Assembly: GCA_023818785.1 (NCBI GenBank)
Contig: JAMWCO010000092.1
Coordinates: 1 to 6,215 of the forward strand
Length of the DNA: 6,215 nucleotides
From: Candidatus Omnitrophota bacterium
GTDB lineage: Bacteria > Ratteibacteria > UBA8468 > B48-G9 > JAFGKM01
Direction of reading: 5' to 3'
In this document: one piece after another, positions 1 to 5,579 of the stretch
Layout of the letters: every line of letters begins with the position of its first letter
Numbering within the stretch: position 1 is the first letter of the stretch
The notes under the pieces: generated by a model
What the model saw: the letters and a program-made list of their open reading frames with translations, nothing else
Told to the model about the DNA's origin: nothing
The model's database searches: none
Made by a program: the position numbers and the translations under genes

Positions 1-1460
1 AAATACTTAACGAGTGTAAAGACCTTCCATTTGAAATAGAGAATTTGGAAAAGATTAATGAATTTTTAAGATTGAAATATAGATATCTTGATATAAGAAG
101 AGAAAGTTTGCAAAAGAATTTAATTAAAAGAGCAGAGTTTTTATTTTATGTAAGAGAATTTTTAAAAAATCAAAATTTTATTGAAATTGAGACACCAATT
201 TTAACAAAAAGTACTCCTGAAGGTGCAAGAGATTTTATTGTTCCATCCAGATTAAATCCTGGTAAATTTTATGCTTTACCACAATCACCTCAACTTTTTA
301 AACAACTCTTAATGATAGGTAGTTTAGATAGATATTATCAAATAGCAAGATGTTTTAGAGATGAAGATTTAAGAGCAGATAGACAACCAGAATTTACACA
401 AATTGATATTGAGATGTCATTTATTGAAGAAAATGATATTATTTCAATAGTTGAATCATTGTTAAAATATTCAATAGAGAAAACATTTAATATAAATGTT
501 GAAATACCATTTAAAAGAATTACATACCAAAAGGCTATTGAAAAATATGGGACAGATACTCCTGATTTAAGAATAAATACAGAATTTATTAATTTAACAG
601 AAATTTTTAGAAAAAGTGGAATAAAAGTTTTGGAAGAGATAATAGAAAAAGGAGGTTTAATTAAAGGATTTTTTGTAAAAAATAATGACAAAATTTCTTT
701 AAAGAATATAGAAGAGTATAACGAAATTATAAAAAATTTAGGTGGAAATGGATTGGGATGGATAAGATTTAAAAGTAATGAAATACAAAGTCCTTTTAAA
801 AAATATCTTTCAAATGAAATTATAGAAAAGATTAAAAATTTCTCCTTTCTTAGAGAAAATGGAATTTTATTATTTATTGGTGGTGATGAAAAATGGGTTA
901 ATCAGGTATTGAAAACCTTGATTGATAATATGAAAGAAAAAATTATTGAAGAAAAGAATAAATTATCATTTGTTTGGGTTGTAGATTTTCCACTCTTTGA
1001 ATATAATGAAGAAGAAAAAAGAATAGAGTCAGTGCATCATCCATTTACATCACCTAAAATAGAAGATATAGAATTTATTGAAAAAGAACCATTAAAGGTA
1101 AAATCAAGAGCATATGATATCGTTTTAAATGGTATAGAAATAGGTGGTGGAAGTATAAGAATTCATAAGAGGAAACTTCAGGAAAAGATTTTTGAAATTA
1201 TTGGTATAGAAAAAGAAGTTTATCTTCAAAGGTTTGGTTTTTTATTAGAAGGGCTTGAATATGGTGCTCCTCCCCATGGAGGTATTGCGATTGGACTTGA
1301 TAGGTTGATAATGCTTTTACTTGGAGAAGAAAGTATTAGAGAGACAATTGCTTTTCCAAAAACACAAAAAGGAGTATGTCTTTTAACAGATGCGCCTAAT
1401 ATAGTTGAGAAAAGATTACTAAAAGAGAATAGAATAAAAGTTGACATTTTAGAAGAATAA
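1..1460 (+). CDS. aspS: Aspartyl-tRNA synthetase, 5'-truncated by the window edge
   Basis: This class II synthetase charges tRNA(Asp) with aspartate in the cytoplasm. The reading frame is open from base 3 with no stop. The codons before the TTG at 45 read as normal AspRS sequence (LPFEIENLEKINEFLRLKYR), so TTG-45 is an internal Leu and the true start lies left of the window. Missing is most of the N-terminal anticodon-binding OB domain, roughly 100-110 residues judged against the usual ~590-residue bacterial enzyme. Visible parts are the RYLDIRR linker, motif 1 (FIEIETPIL, nt 177-203), motif 2 (RCFRDEDLRADRQPEFTQID, nt 348-407), the bacterial GAD insertion (about nt 600-1035), the HHPFTSP segment, GGGSIRIH, and motif 3 (GIAIGLDRLIML, about nt 1281-1316), followed by the AFPKTQKG tail. 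The protein ends at TAA 1458-1460. Whether it is Asp-specific or a non-discriminating Asp/Asn enzyme cannot be told, because the deciding N-terminal residues are outside the window. Confidence 0.97.
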   Translation, partial: ILNECKDLPFEIENLEKINEFLRLKYRYLDIRRESLQKNLIKRAEFLFYVREFLKNQNFIEIETPILTKSTPEGARDFIVPSRLNPGKFYALPQSPQLFKQLLMIGSLDRYYQIARCFRDEDLRADRQPEFTQIDIEMSFIEENDIISIVESLLKYSIEKTFNINVEIPFKRITYQKAIEKYGTDTPDLRINTEFINLTEIFRKSGIKVLEEIIEKGGLIKGFFVKNNDKISLKNIEEYNEIIKNLGGNGLGWIRFKSNEIQSPFKKYLSNEIIEKIKNFSFLRENGILLFIGGDEKWVNQVLKTLIDNMKEKIIEEKNKLSFVWVVDFPLFEYNEEEKRIESVHHPFTSPKIEDIEFIEKEPLKVKSRAYDIVLNGIEIGGGSIRIHKRKLQEKIFEIIGIEKEVYLQRFGFLLEGLEYGAPPHGGIAIGLDRLIMLLLGEESIRETIAFPKTQKGVCLLTDAPNIVEKRLLKENRIKVDILEE

Positions 1461-1469
1461 TGGTATATT
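1441..1469 (+). promoter_or_regulatory. Predicted sigma70-type promoter with extended -10
   Basis: A -35 box TTGACA (1441-1446) matches consensus 6 of 6. After exactly 17 bp comes a -10 box TATATT (1464-1469), 5 of 6, preceded by TGG (1461-1463), the TGN extended -10 element. It overlaps the last codons and stop of aspS and points into the only clear gap between genes. Transcription would start near 1476, giving a leader of only about 13 nt that just includes the ribosome binding site of the lipoprotein gene. It would drive the lipoprotein-phoH-ybeY-dgk-DUF502-recO-fumarase unit. AT-rich DNA produces chance -10 boxes, but the combination with a perfect -35, ideal spacing and correct position is persuasive. 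Confidence 0.72.
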
Positions 1470-1478
1470 TTAAAAAAA

Positions 1479-1484
1479 GGGAGG
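1479..1484 (+). promoter_or_regulatory. Strong Shine-Dalgarno (GGGAGG) for the LysM lipoprotein gene
   Basis: GGGAGG ends 4 nt before the ATG at 1489. It is one of only two strong Shine-Dalgarno sequences in the window and fixes the lipoprotein start, which also yields an N-terminus that opens directly into a lipoprotein signal peptide. Confidence 0.8.
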
Positions 1485-1488
1485 CAAG

Positions 1489-2202
1489 ATGGGAAGAATA
1501 AAATTTTTTTTAATTTTTATTCTTTTTTTAAGTGGTTGTGCGACATATCAAACAAAAAAAGAGCCAAAAAAATCATTTGAAGAAATTGTAAATATGAAAT
1601 TAACTCAAGCAATTTCTATTGCAGAGACATCTCTTGAAATAAGTAAAAATGCTGAAAAAATAGCAATTGAATCTTTAAATATAAGTAATCAAGCAAAGGC
1701 TAATTCAGAAGAAGCAATTAAAAAGATAAATGAAGCAATAGAAGCAATCAATGAAAATAGAGAATTTACAGAAAAGGAAGTTAAAAAAGCAATAGAAGCA
1801 GCGAATAAAGCAGTAGAAGAAGCAATTAAAGTAGCAAATGAAGCATCTCAAAAAGCAATAGATGCATCAAATGAAGCAATAAAAGTAGCGAATAAAGCAG
1901 CGGAAGAAGCGATAAGGTCAGCAAATCAATCAAGTGAAAGGTCAATTGCAGTTGCAAACCAGATAATAGGTGAAATTAATAGATTAAGAGCAACTATCCA
2001 AACAAAACCTGAAGAACCCATAATAGAAGAGGAGCCAAAAGAAGGAAAGTACTATGTAATAAAGAAAGGGGATACACTAAAAAAAATTGCTTATAAGTTT
2101 TATAATGATACAAGAAAATGGGAGTTAATATATAAGGTAAATAAGAATATTATTAAAAATCCTAATATTTTGGTTCCTGGAACAAAAATACTCATACCAT
2201 AA
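1489..2202 (+). CDS. Lipoprotein with alanine-rich hendecad coiled coil and C-terminal LysM domain
   Basis: This is a 237-residue predicted envelope lipoprotein. Residues 1-17 form a lipoprotein signal peptide: Arg3 and Lys5, a hydrophobic core, then lipobox L14-S15-G16-C17. Residue +2 is Ala, not Asp, so by the E. coli Lol rule it would go to the outer membrane. Residues ~34-170 are one long helix rich in Ala, Glu, Lys and Asn. Part of it is a regular 11-residue repeat (101-122 and 130-162) interrupted by one 7-residue unit (123-129). A Pro/Glu-rich hinge (174-185) leads to a LysM domain (187-237) with the signature YYVIKKGDTLKKIAYKFY and the closing ILVPGTKILIP, expected to bind peptidoglycan. 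The likely role is an outer membrane-to-cell-wall tether or spacer; this is inferred from architecture. No specific named family is recognised. It is the first gene behind the promoter at 1441-1469, and its stop abuts the phoH start. Confidence 0.88.
   Translation: MGRIKFFLIFILFLSGCATYQTKKEPKKSFEEIVNMKLTQAISIAETSLEISKNAEKIAIESLNISNQAKANSEEAIKKINEAIEAINENREFTEKEVKKAIEAANKAVEEAIKVANEASQKAIDASNEAIKVANKAAEEAIRSANQSSERSIAVANQIIGEINRLRATIQTKPEEPIIEEEPKEGKYYVIKKGDTLKKIAYKFYNDTRKWELIYKVNKNIIKNPNILVPGTKILIP
1789..1974 (+). repeat. In-gene 33-bp (11-codon) repeat encoding hendecad coiled-coil units
   Basis: Codons 101-162 of the lipoprotein gene read as the units AIEAANKAVEE, AIKVANEASQK, AIDASNE, AIKVANKAAEE, AIRSANQSSER and SIAVANQIIGE. 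That is five 11-residue units with a single 7-residue unit in third place. At DNA level the similarity persists: gcgaataaagcag occurs at 1801 and again at 1888, 87 bp (11+11+7 codons) apart. This suggests growth by tandem duplication. GCG alanine codons, uncommon elsewhere in the window, cluster here. Confidence 0.8.
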
Positions 2203-3195
2203 ATGATTATTAAAAAACAGATAGAAATTTCAAATGAAGAAGCCCTTATTCTTTACGGTATTAGAGACGAAAATTTAGAATTTATTGAAAATCTTTTTGG
2301 GATTGAAATTTTTGCAAGAGGGAATTTATTAACATTTAAAGGAGAATTTGAAAAAGTTGAAAAAGCGATAGACCTTTTATATGAAATCTTAAGAACTAAA
2401 GGAAGGAAAGAGTCTATAAATAAATCAGATATATTGATGTTAGTTGAAAAAAAAGAAAAAATAAAAAAAGAGGATGAGAAAGAGAAAGAAGGTATTTTTA
2501 TAAACTCAAAAAAAGAATTAATATTTCCTAAAACACCAAAACAAAAAAGTTATGTAGAGGCAATAAAAAAATATGACCTTGTTGTTGGAATAGGACCTGC
2601 TGGAACTGGAAAGACATATTTGGCAGTTGCTTGTGGAATAGAAGCAATAAAAAAAGGTAATTTTCAAAGGATGATTTTGACAAGACCTGCACTTGAAGCA
2701 GGAGAAAGGCTTGGTTTTTTACCTGGAGACCTTGAAGAAAAAATAAAACCATATCTCCAACCAATTTATGATTCTCTTTTTGATTTACTAAAATATGAAG
2801 AATTGAAAAGATGGCAAGAAAGAAGAATTATAGAAGTTATACCGCTTGCATATATGAGAGGCAGAACTTTAAGTAATGCCTTTATAATACTTGATGAGGC
2901 TCAGAATACTTCTTTTGCTCAAATGAAAATGTTTTTAACACGTCTTGGAGTAGATTCAAAAATAGTTATAACAGGAGATATTACTCAAATTGACCACCCT
3001 TTATCTTCTGAAACATCTGGACTTGTTGAAATACAGAAAATTCTTTCCAAGATAAAAGGAGTTAAATTTATCTATTTTACAAACAGAGATGTTGTGAGAC
3101 ATAAACTTGTAAAGAAAATAATAAGTGCTTATGAAAATTATGAGAAAAAAAGTAGAAATAAATATTCTTCAGAAACAAAGAAAGATAAAGGTTAA
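2203..3195 (+). CDS. phoH: PhoH-family ATPase (PhoH/YbeZ)
   Basis: This cytoplasmic P-loop NTPase is, in E. coli (YbeZ), associated with YbeY and implicated in rRNA/RNA metabolism. It has 330 residues, typical for the family. The N-terminal KH-like domain (about 1-65) includes the conserved IFARGNLLTFKGEFEKVEKA stretch. A Lys/Glu-rich linker (82-97) follows. The ATPase domain holds Walker A GPAGTGKT (131-138), the family signature RPALEAGERLGFLPGDLEEK (161-180), Walker B IILDEAQN (228-235), TGDITQID (257-264) and the C-terminal NRDVVRHKLVKKII segment with its arginine. The start codon directly abuts the upstream TAA with no clear Shine-Dalgarno, so translation is probably coupled to the lipoprotein gene. 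The last ~19 codons (3140-3195), a basic variable tail, overlap ybeY in another frame. Confidence 0.96.
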   Translation: MIIKKQIEISNEEALILYGIRDENLEFIENLFGIEIFARGNLLTFKGEFEKVEKAIDLLYEILRTKGRKESINKSDILMLVEKKEKIKKEDEKEKEGIFINSKKELIFPKTPKQKSYVEAIKKYDLVVGIGPAGTGKTYLAVACGIEAIKKGNFQRMILTRPALEAGERLGFLPGDLEEKIKPYLQPIYDSLFDLLKYEELKRWQERRIIEVIPLAYMRGRTLSNAFIILDEAQNTSFAQMKMFLTRLGVDSKIVITGDITQIDHPLSSETSGLVEIQKILSKIKGVKFIYFTNRDVVRHKLVKKIISAYENYEKKSRNKYSSETKKDKG

Positions 3196-3568
3196 TGAGG
3201 AATTTTTAAAAGAAAAGATTGGAAAATTAGTAAAAAATATTAAAAGTTCTATTAAAAAAATTTCAGTTTATTTAGTAAATAATAAGACGATAAAGGACCT
3301 CAACAAGAAGTTTTTGAATAGAAATAGCCCTACAGATGTTTTAACATTTAAATATTCTAAAAATTATGGAGAGATAATTATTTCAGTTGAAGAATGTAAA
3401 AAAAATGCAAACTTTTATTTTAAGAAACTTGAAGAAGAGATTCTTTATGTTTTAATTCATGGAATTTTACATCTTGAGGGTTATAAAGATTATAAAGAAA
3501 ATGAAAGGGAAAAGATGTTTGAACAACAGAATATAATTTTTGAAATTATTATGAAAAATGAAAAATAA
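3140..3568 (+). CDS. ybeY: Endoribonuclease/rRNA maturation factor YbeY, third His ligand replaced by Asp
   Basis: YbeY is a zinc-dependent protein needed for 16S rRNA 3' maturation and 70S quality control, and works with PhoH/YbeZ. From the ATG at 3140 it has 142 residues, normal length. Conserved blocks are the first strand KVEINIL (4-10), ISVYLVNN (41-48), NRNSPTDVLTF (60-70, with the conserved Arg), GEIIISVE (77-84) and the metal site HGILHLEGYKD (107-117). His107 and His111 fit the family H-x3-H-x5-H motif, but the third position is Asp117. From memory, Bacteroidota homologues also carry K-D here, so this is probably a functional variant. In-frame starts are GTG 3125, ATG 3131 and ATG 3140, none with a good Shine-Dalgarno. 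No ATG, GTG or TTG follows until TTG 3314, past the essential first strand, so at least 56 bp of overlap with phoH is unavoidable. It overlaps the next gene by 11 bp. Confidence 0.94.
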   Translation: MRKKVEINILQKQRKIKVNEEFLKEKIGKLVKNIKSSIKKISVYLVNNKTIKDLNKKFLNRNSPTDVLTFKYSKNYGEIIISVEECKKNANFYFKKLEEEILYVLIHGILHLEGYKDYKENEREKMFEQQNIIFEIIMKNEK

Positions 3569-4271
3569 AAAAAATTCTTCTTTACTTGAAAGTTTTGTTT
3601 CAGCATTTAGTGGATTATTTTTTGTATTAAAAAGAGAAAGAAATTTTAAAATACATCTATCTATAAGTTTTTTTGTAATAATCTTTTCTCTTTTTTTTCA
3701 TATTCCTTTTACTGAAGTATTAATAATTATGATTTTTATATCAATGGTTATAGTTTCTGAAATAACTAATACTGCTTTTGAGATTCTTTCTGAAAATATA
3801 GATAAAGAAGAGATAGTTAAAACAATTAAAGATATTGGTGCTGCATCAGTTCTTATTTCATCAATATTTGCATTTATATGTGGATATTTAATTTTTATAA
3901 AATATTTTCCTTCTGAATTTAGAAACATATTTGTTAATATTGCAAGTTCTTCATGGTATTTTACATTTTTTGTTTTAATTATAGTATCTTTTTTAACATT
4001 GATTTTGAAATTTATTTCTGAGAAGAAGTTTACTCTTACAGGAGGAATGCCAAGTATTCATAGTGGAATATCTTTTAGTATATGGACAGCAATATCAATT
4101 TTAACTTTCAAAGATTATCCTGTAATTTCTCCACTTGTTCTTTTACTTTCTATTTGGGTTGCACAGAGTAGAATAACAAAAAAAATACATAGTGTTGAAG
4201 AGGTAATAATTGGCGGAATTATAGGTATAATAATAACAGTGCTTCTTTTTCAAATTTTATGGAGGGATTAA
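3558..4271 (+). CDS. DgkA-family lipid kinase fused to a PAP2-like phosphatase domain
   Basis: This is a 237-residue integral membrane protein with two domains. Residues 1-115 are a DgkA-type kinase (diacylglycerol or undecaprenol kinase): RERNFKIH (26-33), three membrane segments, and SEITNTAFE...KTIKDIGAASVL. E27, E68, N71, E75, K91 and D92 match the known E. coli DgkA residues E28, E69, N72, E76, K94 and D95. Residues ~130-237 add about four membrane segments with PAP2-like signatures: GGMPSIHSG (162-170, compare PSGH) and SR-x5-H-x3-E (S204, R205, H211, E215; the family usually ends in Asp). PAP2 motif 1 (K-x6-RP) is not recognisable. A normal DgkA is ~120 residues, so this is a true fusion with no frame break. 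Combining undecaprenol kinase with undecaprenyl-diphosphate phosphatase would give two routes to the lipid carrier Und-P; the substrate is inferred. It overlaps ybeY by 11 bp. Confidence 0.88.
   Translation: MKNKKNSSLLESFVSAFSGLFFVLKRERNFKIHLSISFFVIIFSLFFHIPFTEVLIIMIFISMVIVSEITNTAFEILSENIDKEEIVKTIKDIGAASVLISSIFAFICGYLIFIKYFPSEFRNIFVNIASSSWYFTFFVLIIVSFLTLILKFISEKKFTLTGGMPSIHSGISFSIWTAISILTFKDYPVISPLVLLLSIWVAQSRITKKIHSVEEVIIGGIIGIIITVLLFQILWRD
4261..4266 (+). promoter_or_regulatory. Shine-Dalgarno (GGAGGG) that decides the DUF502 start
   Basis: GGAGGG lies inside the last codons (Trp-Arg-Asp) of the kinase-phosphatase gene and ends 7 nt before the ATG at 4274. An in-frame ATG at 4259 sits on top of this site and would add MEGLK; it is therefore rejected as the start. 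Confidence 0.8.
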
Positions 4272-4273
4272 AG

Positions 4274-4849
4274 ATGAAAACATTAAAAAAACATTTTATT
4301 TCAGGGATTATTTTTATTGTTCCTATTGCACTTTCTTTATGGATACTTTTCAAAATATTTACATTTTTAGAAAATATACTTGGAAATTTTTTTAAAAAAT
4401 TCTTTCCAAATATATATACTCCTGGAGTTGGTTTAATTTCGCTAATTCTTCTAATACTTTTTGTAGGTTTTATTGCAAACAATTTTTTGGGAAGGAAATT
4501 GCTTAATTTAATAGAGACATTTTTTGAAAATCTTCCATTTTTAAATAAGATATTTGGTTTTATAAAAGGGCTTGTTAAAAGAATAACAGAGAGTAAAACA
4601 GATATATTTAAAGGGGTTGTTAAAATTAAATTTTCAAATGAAATGTATACAATAGGATTTATTACAAATGAATTTGATAATAATTCTTTTTGTATATTTA
4701 TTCCAACTGTTCCTAATCCAAGCACAGGAATAGTATTGATACTTCCAAAAAATAATGTAGAAGTTTTAAATATTTCAGTAGAACAGGCATTTAAACTTAT
4801 TATTTCTATGGGATTTTTCTCATCACCAAATGCCACCAATAAAAACTGA
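4274..4849 (+). CDS. DUF502 family membrane protein
   Basis: This 191-residue inner-membrane protein belongs to the DUF502 (COG2928) family, whose biochemical function is unknown. Two membrane helices are visible: residues 9-32, preceded by the basic MKTLKKHF, and 51-69, preceded by the family-typical TPGVG and followed by NNFLGRKLLNL. The ENLPFLNKIFGFIKGLVK segment (85-102) and the soluble domain follow, with the hallmark IFIPTVPNPSTGIVLILP (141-158) and SVEQAFKLIISMG (168-180). The length is close to the family norm of about 200. The start at 4274 is chosen from the Shine-Dalgarno at 4261-4266, leaving 2 bp after the preceding stop. The end overlaps recO by 20 bp. Its position between a lipid-carrier enzyme and recO is consistent with an envelope role but does not prove one. 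Confidence 0.92.
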   Translation: MKTLKKHFISGIIFIVPIALSLWILFKIFTFLENILGNFFKKFFPNIYTPGVGLISLILLILFVGFIANNFLGRKLLNLIETFFENLPFLNKIFGFIKGLVKRITESKTDIFKGVVKIKFSNEMYTIGFITNEFDNNSFCIFIPTVPNPSTGIVLILPKNNVEVLNISVEQAFKLIISMGFFSSPNATNKN

Positions 4850-5579
4850 AGGGTTTGTGTTGAAAAGAATTGATTTTAGAGAAACAAGCGTAATTTTAAC
4901 TTTATTTACTAAAGAACTTGGTAAAATTAAAGGTATTTTAAAAGGAGTTAGAAAAGAAAATAGTAAAATTTCTCCTTTAACTTTTTCAGAAGGTGCTTAT
5001 ATACATTCTATTTTATATAAAAGGAAAAGTGGATTAAATCTTTTAAGTTCACCCTTATTAATAGATTTTCCCAATTATGAAAAAAAAATATCTTTTAAAA
5101 TATATTTCTGGATTCTAAAACTTATAGACCTTTTTATCTCAGAAAATCAGACTGATGAAAATATATTTTCATTACTTGATAAGACAATGAAAATTTTAAA
5201 AGTAACAAATAAACCTTGGTTAATATTTTTGGGATTTAAAATTAAACTGATTGGATTTCTTGGTTATGGAATAAGGACAGATATTTGTTGTAAATGTAAT
5301 AAATATAAAAAAATATCTTTTTTCAGCCCAAAAATGGGAGGTGTAATTTGTAAAGAATGTGGGAAGGAAGAAATTAATTGCATTAAAATAACAAATAAAG
5401 TAAATTCTATTATAAAATTTATAAAAAAAACTGATTTAAAAAATATTGAAAATTTAAATATAAAAAAGGAAGAAGGAGAAAAAATAAATTTCTTAGGGAA
5501 TTTGACTATTTATTATCATACAAATTTGGATTTTATATGGTGGAAAAATGAAAAAAATATATTCAGAGGAGATTATTGA
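4830..5579 (+). CDS. recO: DNA repair protein RecO
   Basis: RecO is a recombination mediator in the RecFOR pathway; it binds SSB and DNA, anneals strands and helps load RecA on gapped DNA. The 249 residues match the usual length. The N-terminal OB fold shows KTEGFVLKRIDFRETSVILT (5-24), FTKELGKIKGILKGVRKENS and SPLTFSEG. A helical middle follows. A zinc finger of two CxxC pairs is intact: C153/C156 and C174/C177, plus an extra Cys at 154. The C-terminal FLGNLTIYYHTNLDF segment (221-235) is typical. The ATG at 4830 gives the expected N-terminus and overlaps DUF502 by 20 bp; no good Shine-Dalgarno is seen, so coupling is likely. The divergent Lys/Ile-rich centre reflects base composition. The last 32 bp overlap the fumarase gene. 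Confidence 0.93.
   Translation: MPPIKTEGFVLKRIDFRETSVILTLFTKELGKIKGILKGVRKENSKISPLTFSEGAYIHSILYKRKSGLNLLSSPLLIDFPNYEKKISFKIYFWILKLIDLFISENQTDENIFSLLDKTMKILKVTNKPWLIFLGFKIKLIGFLGYGIRTDICCKCNKYKKISFFSPKMGGVICKECGKEEINCIKITNKVNSIIKFIKKTDLKNIENLNIKKEEGEKINFLGNLTIYYHTNLDFIWWKNEKNIFRGDY
5539..5543 (+). promoter_or_regulatory. Shine-Dalgarno-like GGTGG before the fumarase alpha gene
   Basis: GGTGG inside the recO coding end (ATATGGTGG) lies 4 nt before the ATG at 5548. It is the best ribosome-binding candidate for the fumarase gene and supports that start. The match to GGAGG is imperfect. Confidence 0.5.

Noticed and set aside
338..691. A 117-codon minus-strand frame within aspS
   Set aside because: It is the antisense shadow of conserved AspRS motif 2 and the GAD domain, with no ribosome binding site or family resemblance.
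1461..1488. Transcription terminator after aspS
   Set aside because: The short gap has no inverted repeat able to form a GC-rich hairpin; the A-run at 1472-1478 is on the wrong strand for a + strand U-tract. Read-through from aspS remains possible.
1502..1530. Long T-runs in the lipoprotein signal peptide (and at about 3690 in the kinase gene) as frameshift or slippage sites
   Set aside because: Both reading frames are intact through the runs and the encoded Phe/Leu/Ile-rich stretches are expected for a signal peptide and a membrane helix in AT-rich DNA.
2677..2682. TTGACA inside phoH as an internal promoter
   Set aside because: No -10-like sequence occurs at the proper distance (the bases at 17-bp spacing are AGGAGA), and the site encodes conserved PhoH residues.
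4259..4273. ATG at 4259 as the DUF502 start
   Set aside because: It overlaps the GGAGGG Shine-Dalgarno that serves ATG 4274 and would add five residues not typical of the family N-terminus.
4219..4839. A 206-codon open frame on the minus strand opposite DUF502
   Set aside because: It lies fully opposite the well-conserved DUF502 gene, reads as low-complexity Ile/Ser/Phe-rich sequence, has no recognisable domain, and long antisense frames arise easily opposite AT-rich, purine-biased genes.
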